Positions 34,901-43,937 of a stretch of 64,000 nucleotides of DNA are shown here, one piece after another. The first letter of the stretch is position 1. Every line of letters begins with the position of its first letter. The notes below the pieces were generated by a model. It saw only the letters and a list, made by a program, of their open reading frames with translations, searched no databases and was not told the DNA's origin. This DNA is from Methylobacterium frigidaeris. GTDB lineage: Bacteria; Pseudomonadota; Alphaproteobacteria; Rhizobiales; Beijerinckiaceae. The position numbers and the translations under genes were made by a program. The stretch spans positions 62,001 through 126,000 of the forward strand of contig NZ_BPQJ01000009.1 of assembly GCF_022179185.1 (NCBI RefSeq). Direction: 5' to 3'.

Positions 34901-37090
34901 TCACACCCCGATCGCCGCCTTCACCAGCTCCGGCCGCATCGGCAGCTCGCGCAGGCGCACTCCCGCGGCGTGCCGGATCGCGTTGGCGAGCGCCGCGGCG
35001 GTCGGCCCCTGCGCGACCTCGCCGGCGCCGAGGAACGGGTGGCCTGAGCGGTCGATCAGGTGGACGGCGATGTGCTCGGGAATGTCGGGGAAGCGGGCGA
35101 TCGGGTAGGTGCTCCAGTCGCGGCTCGTCGGGCCCTCGGCATCGTGCGCCACCGCCTCGAACAGGCTCCAGCTCATCGCCTGGATGATCCCGCCCTCGAT
35201 CTGGTCGCGGATGCCGTGCGGGTTGACGACCTGCCCGGCATCGACCGCGGCTTGCGCCCGCACCAGCCGGACCTGTCCGCTCTCGCGCGCGACCTCCACC
35301 TCGACCGCGACGGCGCAATAGGCCGCGAGGTTCTTGTAGCGGGCGAAGGCGAAGCCGGCGCCGCGCCCCCTCTGCAGGGGCCGGCCCCAGCCGAAGCGCT
35401 CGGCGGCGGCCTCGACGACGGCTCGCGCCCGCGGATCGTCGAGATGGGCCAGGCGGAAAGCGACCGGGTCGGCGCCGGCGGTCTCGGCCAGCTCGTCGAG
35501 GAAGCTCTCGATCGAGAACACGTTCATGTAGGCGCCGAGGCTGCGCAGGGCCGAGACCCGGAGCGGCATGTCGGCGACGAAGTCGTGCGCCACCCGCGCC
35601 CGGGGGAGGCGATAGAGCGGGATGGCGTTGCGGTCGCCGCCGCCCTCGGGCTGCGGCAGCGCCTTCGGCGGCGGGGCCGGGAACGGCGTCGCCAGCATCC
35701 GGGCCGAGAGCAGCTGGCCGGCGCCGGGCGGGCGGGTGAGGTGGGTCGGGCTGCGCACCGCGTAGTCCCAGTCGGCGATCCGCCCATCCGGCCCGAGCAC
35801 CGCCGAGGCCTCGGTCAGCATCGCCCCACCGTAGGGCTCCCACAGGTGCTCCTGCTCGCGGGTATACTGCACCCGCACCGGCCGGCCGGGGAGGGCGCGG
35901 GCGAGCAGAGCCGCGTCGCCCGCCGCGTCGTCGGCGCCGTTATGGCCGTAGCAGCCCGAACCCTCGACGTGGATGCAGCGCACCTGCTCCTCGGGCAGGG
36001 ACAGCATCTCGGCGAGCGCCTTGCGCAGGGGGAACATGCCTTGCGCGTGCGACCACACGGTGAGGCGGCTGCCGTCGAACTCGGCCACCGCGCAGGACGG
36101 GCCGATCGCGCCGTGCATCTGGTAGCGCCGCCGGTACCGCGCGGTGATCCGGCGCCCCGGCGGCAGCGGCGTGCCGGCGCCGGCCTCGTGGATGATCGTC
36201 CGCTTCGCCGGCCGTCCGGCGAGGTCGGCGAAGAGCGCGTCGGGCTCCGGCACGGGTGTGCCCCCCTGCCAGACCGCGACCCGCGCGAGCGCCCGCATCG
36301 CCGTCACGGCGGCGTATTCCCGCTCGGCCAGCACCGCCAGGACGTCGCCGTCGCGATGGACCCGGATCACCCCGGGACGGGACGCGACAGCGTCTGCGTC
36401 GAGATCGACGAGCCGCGCGCCGGGGCGGGGCGGGCGCACGATCCGGGCATGGACCATGCCGGGTGCGCGGATGTCCTGGACGTAGGCCGCGCCGCCCGCG
36501 ACCTTGGCGGGGATGTCGACCCGCGGCAGCGGCCGCCCGACGATCGTGTAGGCCGCCGGGTCCCGCAGCGCGACGTTGTCCGGCACCGGCGCGTCGAGCT
36601 CGACCGCCCCGGCGATCTCGCTAAGGGCGAGGCGCCGTCCGTCCGGGCCGACGACCGCACCGCTTTCGACCCGCAGCGAGTCCGGCGGGAGCCCGAGCCG
36701 GCGCCCGGCGGCCGCGACGAGCAGCGCCCGCGCCGCCGCGGCGGCGTGCCGGATCGCGGTGGCGGAATCCTGCATCGAGTGGCTGCCGGCGGTGTAGCCC
36801 TCGTCCGGGGTCAGCTCGGTATCGGCGGTGAGGAGGCGCAAGGCGGCGGGCGCCATCCCGAGTTCCTCCGCCGCGACCTGGATCAGCGCCGTCTTGATGC
36901 CCTGGCCGAGCTCCGCCTTGCCGGTGAGCACCGTCACGGCACCGTCCTCGCCGATCCGGATCCAGGCATCGATCCGCGGCGCTTGCGCCAGGCCGCCGGG
37001 CAGGGACGCGGCCTTGGGCTCCCGTGGCAGCCCGATCCCGACGAGGAGCGCGCCTCCGACGAGCAGCGTACGGCGGGTGAGCGCGGTCAC
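34901..37090 (-). CDS. Molybdopterin-binding subunit, isoquinoline/aldehyde/nicotinate dehydrogenase type
   Basis: A 729-residue catalytic subunit of the second molybdenum hydroxylase. A Tat signal is visible (LTRRTLLVGGALLVGIGL), so it is exported folded. Motifs include GKAELGQGIKTALIQVAAEE, HGAIGPSCAVAEF, GSGCYGHNGADDAAGD and, near the end, the active-site glutamate segment GAGEVAQGPTAAALANAI. The large subunit fuses two copies of the fold, as in IorB. GTG start at 37090 overlaps the stop of the 2Fe-2S gene (GTGA). With the 2Fe-2S and cytochrome c genes it forms a periplasmic three-component dehydrogenase like the acetic-acid-bacteria aldehyde dehydrogenase. Substrate not predictable. Confidence 0.9.
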   Translation of the reverse strand: MTALTRRTLLVGGALLVGIGLPREPKAASLPGGLAQAPRIDAWIRIGEDGAVTVLTGKAELGQGIKTALIQVAAEELGMAPAALRLLTADTELTPDEGYTAGSHSMQDSATAIRHAAAAARALLVAAAGRRLGLPPDSLRVESGAVVGPDGRRLALSEIAGAVELDAPVPDNVALRDPAAYTIVGRPLPRVDIPAKVAGGAAYVQDIRAPGMVHARIVRPPRPGARLVDLDADAVASRPGVIRVHRDGDVLAVLAEREYAAVTAMRALARVAVWQGGTPVPEPDALFADLAGRPAKRTIIHEAGAGTPLPPGRRITARYRRRYQMHGAIGPSCAVAEFDGSRLTVWSHAQGMFPLRKALAEMLSLPEEQVRCIHVEGSGCYGHNGADDAAGDAALLARALPGRPVRVQYTREQEHLWEPYGGAMLTEASAVLGPDGRIADWDYAVRSPTHLTRPPGAGQLLSARMLATPFPAPPPKALPQPEGGGDRNAIPLYRLPRARVAHDFVADMPLRVSALRSLGAYMNVFSIESFLDELAETAGADPVAFRLAHLDDPRARAVVEAAAERFGWGRPLQRGRGAGFAFARYKNLAAYCAVAVEVEVARESGQVRLVRAQAAVDAGQVVNPHGIRDQIEGGIIQAMSWSLFEAVAHDAEGPTSRDWSTYPIARFPDIPEHIAVHLIDRSGHPFLGAGEVAQGPTAAALANAIRHAAGVRLRELPMRPELVKAAIGV

Positions 37091-37566
37091 GGCGTCGCCC
37101 CGGTTGTGGGGGGCTCAAGCCCGGCGGCGCGGCGCACGGCGGCGAGGATCCGCATATGGGTTCCGCAGCGGCAGAGATTGAACCGGAGCGCAGCGCGGAT
37201 CTCGGCCTCGCTCGGATGCGGGACCGACCGCAGCAGGGCATGGGCCCGCATGATCATGCCGGCGATGCAGTAGCCGCACTGCGCCGCGTTCTCGGCGATG
37301 AAGGCGGCCTGGAGCGGGCCGGGATTCTCCGGGCTCCCCAGGCCCTCGACGGTGGTGACGGGCCGGCCCTCGAGCACCCCGATCGGGGTGAGGCAGGACA
37401 GGATCGCGCGGCCCTCGACCTCCACCGTGCAGGCGCCGCACTGGCCGAGGCCGCAGCCGAACTTGGCGCCGTTGAGTCCCCATTCGTCGCGCAGCACGTA
37501 GAGGAGCGGGGTCTCCGGCTCCGCCGCGACCGCCTGCGTGCGGCCGTTCACCGTCAGGGTCGGCAT
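37087..37566 (-). CDS. (2Fe-2S)-binding subunit, isoquinoline/aldehyde dehydrogenase type
   Basis: A 159-residue subunit with two [2Fe-2S] clusters: CGLGQCGAC with a later SC, and CGYCIAGM plus CRCGTHMRI. It has no signal of its own and would be carried across the membrane with the Tat-exported large subunit. ATG 37566 has AAGGAGA just upstream; the upstream Met (MPRRGVEKETP) overlaps that Shine-Dalgarno and is less likely. It lies between the cytochrome and the large-subunit genes, 13 bp after the cytochrome stop. Confidence 0.92.
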   Translation of the reverse strand: MPTLTVNGRTQAVAAEPETPLLYVLRDEWGLNGAKFGCGLGQCGACTVEVEGRAILSCLTPIGVLEGRPVTTVEGLGSPENPGPLQAAFIAENAAQCGYCIAGMIMRAHALLRSVPHPSEAEIRAALRFNLCRCGTHMRILAAVRRAAGLEPPTTGATP

Positions 37567-37579
37567 CGGCGTCTCCTTC

Positions 37580-38890
37580 TCAACGCCCCGCCTCGGCATG
37601 GGCGCCAGGGCGGGGGGCGTCCCGCATCAGGTCCCGCACCGTCTCGTCGAGCCCGGGCCACGGCCCGTCGGGGCTGAAACGGGCGCGCAGATAGGCGGCG
37701 AGGTCCGTCATCTGGGCCGGTGTCAGCATCGCGCCGTAGGCCGGCATGATCGGGCCCGGCGCGTGCTCCCGCGGGGCGATGCCGTCGCGCAGGACCAGGA
37801 TCAGGTTGCGCGGGTCGGGCGCCCGCAAGGTGGTGCGGTGGCCGAGGGACGGCGTGGTGTAGGGCACGCCGCCGGCGGCACCCCCGCCGCTCTCGTGGCA
37901 GACCGCGCAGGCGCCCGCATAGGTCGCGGCGCCCCGGGCGAGGGCCGGGTCGTCGCCCGGGATCGCCCGGTCGACCGGCCCGGTGCGGCTGCCGGCGGGC
38001 CCGGGGCCGTAGAGCGTCGCGGTGTAGGCCGCGAGCGCGCGGATCTCGCCTGCCGGTACGGTCCGGTGTGCGTCGACCACCGGGCGCATCGGCCCGGCGG
38101 CCCCGCCGGCTTGCGGGTCCCACTCGGCGAGGTAGCGGGCGAGGCTCTCCTTGTCCCAGGCGAGCGGCGCCGGGGAGGACCGGTCGAGGGGCGGCGCCCA
38201 CCAGCCGTCGACCTCGCCCCCCGCATAGGCCCTCGATCGCACCTCGGCGCCCAGGAGGTTGCGGGGAGTGTGGCAGGCGCCGCAATGGCTCAGAGCTTCG
38301 GCGAGGTAGGCGCCACGATGCCACTCCGCGTCCCGGCGCGGATCGGCCGGGATCTTGAGATCCCGCACGAACAGCAGCTTCCAGCCGGCGAGGAGAGGGC
38401 GCCAGGAAAGCGGGAAGGGCAGGGCGTTCGCCTTCGCCTCCGCCCGCACCGGCTCGCGGGTCATCACGAAAGCGTAGAGGGCGGCGACGTCCGCGTCGGT
38501 CAGGCCGGCATAGTGGGTGTAGGGGAAGGCCGGGTAGAGGTGGCGCCCCTCCCGGTCGACACCCTGGCGCATCGCCCGGGTGAAGGCATCGAGCGTGTAG
38601 CGGCCGATCCCGGTTTCCGGGTCCGGGGTGATGTTGGTGGCGGCGATCGTGCCGAACGGCGTCGTGACGCCGCGGCCACCCGCGTAGGGCCGGCCACCTT
38701 CCGCCGTGTGGCAGGAGGCGCAGTAGCCGAGGGAGGCGAGGATGGCGCCTTTGCGGACCTGCTCCGGCGCGGTCTCGGCCGGCGTCGGGGAGCCCGGCGC
38801 GAGGGCGGGCCGCCAGGCCGCGACTGCGAACCCTGCGGCCGCCAGGACGAGAAGTCCTCCGAGCCAGACAGTGATCCGGCGACGCCCCAC
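37580..38890 (-). CDS. Membrane-anchored tri-haem cytochrome c
   Basis: A 436-residue cytochrome with three CxxCH haem sites (CASCHTAEGG, CGACHTPRN, CAVCHESGGG), each in a cytochrome c domain, and an N-terminal membrane anchor (ITVWLGGLLVLAAAGFAVAAW). The GTG at 38890 is chosen because GGAAGGAG lies eight bases upstream; a longer frame would begin with an implausible Arg-rich stretch. It would take electrons from the molybdenum enzyme encoded next to it and pass them to the quinone pool or an oxidase. This gene order (cytochrome, 2Fe-2S, Mo subunit) matches alcohol/aldehyde dehydrogenase cytochrome subunits. Confidence 0.9.
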   Translation of the reverse strand: MGRRRITVWLGGLLVLAAAGFAVAAWRPALAPGSPTPAETAPEQVRKGAILASLGYCASCHTAEGGRPYAGGRGVTTPFGTIAATNITPDPETGIGRYTLDAFTRAMRQGVDREGRHLYPAFPYTHYAGLTDADVAALYAFVMTREPVRAEAKANALPFPLSWRPLLAGWKLLFVRDLKIPADPRRDAEWHRGAYLAEALSHCGACHTPRNLLGAEVRSRAYAGGEVDGWWAPPLDRSSPAPLAWDKESLARYLAEWDPQAGGAAGPMRPVVDAHRTVPAGEIRALAAYTATLYGPGPAGSRTGPVDRAIPGDDPALARGAATYAGACAVCHESGGGAAGGVPYTTPSLGHRTTLRAPDPRNLILVLRDGIAPREHAPGPIMPAYGAMLTPAQMTDLAAYLRARFSPDGPWPGLDETVRDLMRDAPRPGAHAEAGR

Positions 38891-39254
38891 GAACCGGCTC
38901 CTTCCGCAACGCGAAGGCCCGCTCCTCCGGCGGCGAGACAACCTGCACCGCCGGCCACGGTTCCGGAGACCCGCCCTGGCGCGCAAGCCTGCCTCCCGCA
39001 CGGCCTTGCCGCACAGTCTTGCCGCAATCCCGCGAAACAGTGATATCGTCCGACTGGCGGAGTGGCGCCGACTAGGCTTGGCCGTACCGGTCGGGCGGCG
39101 GCGCTTCCGCATGGTCCGACCCCGAGCGGGCGGCGTCCCGCCCGCTCGATGTCATTCTTCTCGCCGGTCCCGTTCTTGCTGATCCCGCGGGGCCGACGGG
39201 CGACCCGTCCCGGGATCGTTTCGGATGCGGCCCGCCGCACGAGACCGACGCCGC
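38891..39254. other. Divergent intergenic region
   Basis: About 360 bp between the cytochrome c gene (minus) and a small zinc-ribbon gene (plus). It must hold the promoter of the molybdenum-hydroxylase operon. No palindrome or clear promoter boxes were found. Confidence 0.4.
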
Positions 39255-39503
39255 ATGGCCCAACAGAGTTTCCAGGCCCGTCTCGGGCCGCCGCCGATGA
39301 GCGCCGACGATGCCGCCTGCCGGGCCTGCTCCGGGCAGATGCGCGCGCACTGGCAGGAGCGCCCCCATGCCCGCCTGATGGTGGTGGCCTCGACCCCGGT
39401 GGTCGAGGTGTTCGGCGGCGGCGTCGAGACCCGCTACCTCTGCCTCGAATGCGGGCACACGCTGATGCATTCGACCGGCCGCTTCGGCCAAGGCTGGCAT
39501 TGA
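39255..39503 (+). CDS. Small zinc-ribbon-like protein
   Basis: An 82-residue protein with two Cys pairs, CRACSGQM and CLECGHTL, spaced as in a zinc ribbon. No other domain. The start MAQQSFQARLGPPPM is preferred over an in-frame GTG/ATG ten codons upstream. Such mini zinc ribbons are frequent in Methylobacterium; function unknown. Confidence 0.65.
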   Translation: MAQQSFQARLGPPPMSADDAACRACSGQMRAHWQERPHARLMVVASTPVVEVFGGGVETRYLCLECGHTLMHSTGRFGQGWH

Positions 39504-39566
39504 GACGATGGCCTTGATGGGTGGGGTTCGGCCGGGCGATGGATCGCCCCGTCCCGGGAGCGTCCG

Positions 39567-40043
39567 ATGCCTCACGCGATCGTCACCACGACCGAGCGAC
39601 CCGACCTCGCGGCCGTCACCGCGCGCTGGCGCTGGGAGGCCTTCATGCAGGGGCAGGGCCGCGGCCTCGCTGAGGTGATGGCGGCCGAATCCGTGGGCGC
39701 CGCCGGCCCCGGCCCGATGCCCCGCACCTGCGTTCTTCTGGCGGATGACGCGCCCGTCGGCATGGCGAGCCTGGCCGCCCACGACCTCGACCCGCGCCCC
39801 GACCTCACCCCCTGGCTCGCCGGCGTCTTCGTGGCCCCGCACGCCCGAGGCCGCGGCCACGCCGTCCGGCCGGTCGCGGCGGTCGAGGCGGAGGCGATCG
39901 CCCTCGGGATCCCGACTCTGTGGCTCTACACCCGCAGCGCCGAAGGGCTCTACGCCCGGATCGGATGGCGGACGACCGAGACCTTTCCGTATCGAGACAG
40001 GCTCTACGCGCTGATGCGGCGGGATCTGCCGGAGCACGTTTGA
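39567..40043 (+). CDS. GNAT family N-acetyltransferase
   Basis: A 158-residue acetyltransferase with the CoA-binding segment WLAGVFVAPHARGRGHAVRP and the closing LYTRSAEGLYARIGWRTTE. The second motif has R-G-R-G-H-A, close to the R-G-x-G-x-A rule. It stands 63 bp after the zinc-ribbon gene. Substrate unknown. Confidence 0.85.
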   Translation: MPHAIVTTTERPDLAAVTARWRWEAFMQGQGRGLAEVMAAESVGAAGPGPMPRTCVLLADDAPVGMASLAAHDLDPRPDLTPWLAGVFVAPHARGRGHAVRPVAAVEAEAIALGIPTLWLYTRSAEGLYARIGWRTTETFPYRDRLYALMRRDLPEHV

Positions 40044-40388
40044 TCGTCTTCGACAAAACCGACGCACACAGGGGCCATCCCGGAGCCGCGCAGCGGGATC
40101 CGGAATGACGCCGAGGATGCCGGGTCCGTGGCGAGACGCAGCGGAAGAGAACCGACGGCCGCCCCCACCTGCCCCCGAGAACCGCTCCGCCAGCGCTCTT
40201 CCGCAGAGCCGCCGACTCGACCGGGATGCAATGCCGGCCGGCACTCCCGCGCGTTCGTCGGGTTGAGCCCGTCGAGCCGGTCGTCGACGGGAGGCCGGGC
40301 AGGGCCAAGTTACCCTCAGGTCAAGTCCCCCTGAGGTCAAGTCCTGCCGGGGCCAAGTTCCGCGTGGCGCTGCCAGCTCGGGCCGCCC
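40044..40388. other. Intergenic region between convergent genes
   Basis: About 345 bp between the GNAT gene (plus) and the Trm112-like gene (minus). It holds the 16-bp tandem array described separately and no gene. Confidence 0.5.
40303..40366. repeat. Four tandem 16-bp degenerate repeats
   Basis: Four units in exact 16-bp phase, each opening GG(C/T)CAAGT: GGCCAAGTTACCCTCA, GGTCAAGTCCCCCTGA, GGTCAAGTCCTGCCGG and GGCCAAGTTCCGCGTG. The first eight bases are conserved and the second half varies. Confidence 0.75.
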
Positions 40389-40592
40389 TCAATCCGCCAG
40401 CGGCCGCGCCTCTTCCGGCAGCATGATCGGGATGCCGTCGCGAATCGGGTAGGCGAGCTTGGCCGAACGGCTGATCAGCTCCTGGCGCGCGGAATCGTAC
40501 TCGAGCCGCTCCTTGGTCAGGGGGCAGACCAGGAGCTCGAGCAGCTTCGGGTCGACGCGGGTGGTTTCGAAGGGCGCGGGGGAATCGGTCAT
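40389..40592 (-). CDS. Trm112 family / UPF0434 small protein
   Basis: A 67-residue protein matching Trm112-like zinc-finger proteins: [20 protein letters not shown], then [20 protein letters not shown]. In eukaryotes Trm112 activates methyltransferases; bacterial relatives of this size (YcaR-type) are of unknown function. Only one Cys remains of the zinc-binding set. It lies 51 bp downstream of the LON-domain gene. Confidence 0.92.
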   Translation of the reverse strand: MTDSPAPFETTRVDPKLLELLVCPLTKERLEYDSARQELISRSAKLAYPIRDGIPIMLPEEARPLAD

Positions 40593-40642
40593 GGGGGTCC
40601 TTCCGAATGGTCGGGTCGCGACGCCTTAGCGCAATGCCCGGG

Positions 40643-41311
40643 TCATTGCAGCGTCGGCTCGCTGCCCGATCCCCGCACCAGTTCCATCTCGGTCACGGCG
40701 ATCAGTACCTCGGCCCGGGTCTTGAGGTCGGGCGCCTCCAGCATCGCCTGCTTCTCCCGCGGGCCGAACGGGCTCATCATGCAGAGCGCGTTGACCAGGG
40801 CCTCGTTCGGCGCCTCCTCGATGCCGGCCCAGTCGACCTTGAGATCGTTGGCCTCGACGAAGTCGCGCAGCGCCTTCAGCACGCCGGCGCGATCCACCGC
40901 CTCCTCGCCGGCGCGGGCGTGGAAGTCGCTCTCGAATGGCGCGAAGGTGACCTTGCAGCGGCGATAGCCGGTGGTGGTCGACAGTTCCTCCTCGACCCGG
41001 AAACGGGCGATGCCGGTGAGGGAGATCAGGTAACGGCCGTCGCCGGTCTCGGCGAATTGGGTGACCCGGCCGGCGCAGCCGACCCGGAAGAGTTTCGGCG
41101 ACAACGGGGTCTCGCCGGATTCGGCATCCGGCTGGATCATGCCGATCACCCGGTCGGTGCGGAGTGCATCGTCCACCATCGCGAGATAGCGCGGCTCGAA
41201 GATGTTGAGCGGCATCTGGCCCCGCGGCAGCAGCAATGCGCCGGGAAGAGGAAAGACCGGGATCTCGGCCGGGCAGTCGGCAGGACCCTTGTAGGCGACG
41301 TTCATGCTCAT
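40643..41311 (-). CDS. LON peptidase substrate-binding domain protein
   Basis: A 222-residue protein consisting of the N-terminal (substrate-recognition) domain of Lon without ATPase or protease. Landmarks: IPVFPLPGALLLPRGQMPLN, IFEPRYLAMVDDALR and GCAGRVTQFAETGDGRYLIS. It lies between the thioredoxin and Trm112-like genes, an arrangement common in alphaproteobacteria, suggesting a role in protein quality control. ATG 41311 or the Met two codons later both fit. Confidence 0.9.
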   Translation of the reverse strand: MSMNVAYKGPADCPAEIPVFPLPGALLLPRGQMPLNIFEPRYLAMVDDALRTDRVIGMIQPDAESGETPLSPKLFRVGCAGRVTQFAETGDGRYLISLTGIARFRVEEELSTTTGYRRCKVTFAPFESDFHARAGEEAVDRAGVLKALRDFVEANDLKVDWAGIEEAPNEALVNALCMMSPFGPREKQAMLEAPDLKTRAEVLIAVTEMELVRGSGSEPTLQ

Positions 41312-41467
41312 CGGCGTCGCTCCCGCGCGGATCGAAGGAAATCCCGGGCCCCGTCGTCTCGGGCCCGGGATCGCAGCATACGTTCTAGGGCGCTGCCCTC
41401 CGGCGTGGATACCTGTCCGGCGTAAATGCCGCGCCGGAATCGACTTCGACGTCGACTTGGCCGAGCC

Positions 41468-42391
41468 TCAGGAGAACATCAGGGCCGACAGCTTGCGCCG
41501 GCCGCGGATGGTCATCGGGTCCATCGGGCCCCAGGCCTCGAACAGCTGCAGCAGCTGCTTGCGGGCGCCGTCGTCGTTCCACGACCGGTCGCGGCGGACG
41601 ATCTCGATCAGCTGGTCGATCGCCTCCTGCTGCTGACCCTTGGCGTTGAGGCCGAGCGCGAGGTCGAACCGCGCCTGGTAATCGGCCGGATCGGCGTCGA
41701 TCCGGTGTTGCAGGCCGGCGAGGTCGCCGAGGGAGGCCGCCTGCTCGGCGAGCTCGATCGCCGCCTTCACGGCGGCGATGGCCGGGTCCTTGGCCGCCTC
41801 GGGCGGTGCCGCCTCGAGGAAGCGGCGGGCCCCCTCGACGTCGTCGCGGTCGAGGAGGAGACGGGCGAGCGCCGCGATCGCGCCGGGATGGCCCGGCTCC
41901 TGGCCCAGCACCGCGGCGTAGATCTCGGCGGCGGCGTCCGGATCGCCGGCCTCGGCGGCGGCTTGCGCCTCCGCCATCAGGTCCTCGACCGCGGTGGGCC
42001 CGAGCGGGCCGACCAGGCGCTCGATGAAGGCCTTCACCTGGCCCTCGGGCAGGGCGCCCATGAAGCCGTCGACCGGTTGCCCGCGCTGGAACGCGATCAC
42101 CGCCGGGATCGACTGGATGCCGAGCTGGCCGGCGATCTGGGGATGCTCGTCGATGTTCATCTTGACGAGCTTCACCTTGCCGCCGGCATCCTTGACGGCC
42201 TTCTCGATGATCGGTGTGAGCTGCTTGCACGGCCCGCACCAGGGCGCCCAGAAATCGACCAGCACCGGCTGCTGCAGGGATTCCTGCATCACGTCCTGGC
42301 GGAAGGTCGCGGTGGTGGTGTCCTTGATCAGGGCGCCCGCAGGGGCTTGGCCGGCGGAGGCTTGGCCGGCCGCGGGAGTGTCGGTGAGCAT
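41468..42391 (-). CDS. Thioredoxin-like co-chaperone, CnoX/YbbN type
   Basis: A 307-residue protein with an N-terminal thioredoxin domain (LVDFWAPWCGPCKQLTPIIE, full CGPC active site) and a C-terminal TPR-like helical region (residues about 130-290). This build defines CnoX/YbbN, a chaperedoxin that protects proteins during oxidative stress and hands them to GroEL/DnaK. Many alphaproteobacterial members keep the CxxC, unlike E. coli. In relatives this gene (labelled trxA) often follows addA; here it is 14 kb away on the other strand. The start at MLTDTPAAGQA is chosen over an upstream Met. Confidence 0.9.
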   Translation of the reverse strand: MLTDTPAAGQASAGQAPAGALIKDTTTATFRQDVMQESLQQPVLVDFWAPWCGPCKQLTPIIEKAVKDAGGKVKLVKMNIDEHPQIAGQLGIQSIPAVIAFQRGQPVDGFMGALPEGQVKAFIERLVGPLGPTAVEDLMAEAQAAAEAGDPDAAAEIYAAVLGQEPGHPGAIAALARLLLDRDDVEGARRFLEAAPPEAAKDPAIAAVKAAIELAEQAASLGDLAGLQHRIDADPADYQARFDLALGLNAKGQQQEAIDQLIEIVRRDRSWNDDGARKQLLQLFEAWGPMDPMTIRGRRKLSALMFS

Positions 42392-42553
42392 CGATGACCT
42401 CGGGAGAACGGCCTTCACGTCGCGAGCCCGGACGGCCCGCCGATCAGATGGGGTAGACCGGTCGCCCCGACCAGGGCAAGGCGCGGAAAGCCTGAAAAAC
42501 GCACGGAAAAACAGGAGCCGGGCGTGAGCCGGCGGGCTACGCCCGGCGCCTCG

Positions 42554-43867
42554 TCACGCCGCCGCCGGTGCCGCCTGGCGCATCCGGCCGATCATCAGCG
42601 ACATCAGCGCGGCCATCACGGCGGTGAGGCCGGCGGCCAGGAACGCCTCGAGGTAGCGCCCCTCCGAGGCCCGCACCAGGCCGGCGCCGAAGGCGGCCGT
42701 CGCGGCGCCGAGCTGGTGGCCGGCGGCGATCCAGCCGAACACGATCGGCGCGTCGCGTTCGCCGAAGGCCTCGTTGGCGAGCCGCACCGTCGGCGGCACC
42801 GTGGCGATCCAGTCGAGGCCGTAGAACACCGCGAAGATCGACAGGCTGTAGAACGAGAAGTCGGTGAAGGGCAGCGCCATCAGCGAGAGGCCGCGCAGGC
42901 CGTAATAGACGAAGAGCAGCTTGCGCGGGTCGTAGCGGTCGGTGAGCCACCCTGAGCCGGTGGTGCCGATGAGATCGAACACGCCCATCAGCGCGAGCAG
43001 CCCCGCGGCCCGCACCTCGGGGATGCCCTGGTCGGCGCAGAACGAGATCAGGTGCGTGCCGACGAGCCCGTTGGTGGTGAGCCCGCAGATGAAGAAGGTG
43101 CCGAACAGGAGCCAGAAATCCCCCTTGCGGCTCGCCCGCACCAGCCCGTCGATCGCGGCCCGGAACGGGTTGGCGCGCCGGGGCGGCTCGGAGACGGTGC
43201 CGGGCGCGGCGCCGTAGGGCGTGAGGCCGATATCGGAGGGACGCTCCGGCAGGAGCCAGGCGACGAGCGGGATCAGCGCCGCGATGGCGCAGGCGACGGT
43301 GAGCACCACCGGCTGCCAGCCCCCGGCTTGCGCGATCGCCGCGAGGCCCGGCAGGAAGACCAGCGTGCCGGTGGCGGTGCTGGCGGTGAGAAGCCCCATG
43401 AACAGGCCGCGGCGCACCGCGAACCAGCGGTTGACGACGGTGGCGCCGAGCACGATGGCGACGCAGCCGCTGCCGAGGCCCGACAGCACGCCCCAGGTGG
43501 CGACGAGGTGCCAGGGCTCGCTCATCAGGGCGCTGAGCGCCGTCGAGGCCGCCATGAGGGCGAGCGCACACAGCAGCGTGCGGCGGATGCCGAAGCTCTG
43601 CATCAGGGCCGCGGCGAACGGGCCGACGAGCCCGTAGAGGAAGATGCCGAGCCCGGCGGCGAAGGAGGTGGTGCCCCGGCTCCAGCCGAAGGCCTGCTCG
43701 AGCGGCAGGATCAGCACGCCCGGCGAGGCCCGCAGGCCCGCCGCGGCGAGCAGGCACAGGAAGATCACGCCCACCACCACGAAGGCGTAGTTCTGCCCGA
43801 AGGGACGGGGCCTCGGCGGAGCGGGAACGGGGGAGGCGAGGCCCCGCGGCGACAATGTCGAACTCAT
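42554..43867 (-). CDS. MFS transporter (monocarboxylate-type fold)
   Basis: A 437-residue transporter with about twelve membrane segments. Features such as GWSRGTTSFAAGLGIFLYGL in TM2 and a gap-loop WFAVRRGLFMGLLTASTATG recall the monocarboxylate/oxalate-formate branch. It is divergent from a TetR regulator gene, with a 20-bp palindrome between the two starts, so it is probably the regulator's target. Substrate unknown. Confidence 0.88.
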   Translation of the reverse strand: MSSTLSPRGLASPVPAPPRPRPFGQNYAFVVVGVIFLCLLAAAGLRASPGVLILPLEQAFGWSRGTTSFAAGLGIFLYGLVGPFAAALMQSFGIRRTLLCALALMAASTALSALMSEPWHLVATWGVLSGLGSGCVAIVLGATVVNRWFAVRRGLFMGLLTASTATGTLVFLPGLAAIAQAGGWQPVVLTVACAIAALIPLVAWLLPERPSDIGLTPYGAAPGTVSEPPRRANPFRAAIDGLVRASRKGDFWLLFGTFFICGLTTNGLVGTHLISFCADQGIPEVRAAGLLALMGVFDLIGTTGSGWLTDRYDPRKLLFVYYGLRGLSLMALPFTDFSFYSLSIFAVFYGLDWIATVPPTVRLANEAFGERDAPIVFGWIAAGHQLGAATAAFGAGLVRASEGRYLEAFLAAGLTAVMAALMSLMIGRMRQAAPAAA

Positions 43868-43899
43868 GCTGGGACATCCTCCCCGAATCGTGCTACGAC

Positions 43900-43919
43900 G
43901 TTACGTACCGGTCAGTAAC
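43900..43919. promoter_or_regulatory. Candidate TetR operator
   Basis: GTTACGTACCGGTCAGTAAC: outer arms GTTAC / GTAAC and centre ACCGGT are perfectly symmetric; only two positions per side break symmetry. It lies 33 bp from the MFS start and 19 bp from the TetR start. Confidence 0.75.
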
Positions 43920-43937
43920 ATCGTCAAGGGTGAAAAC

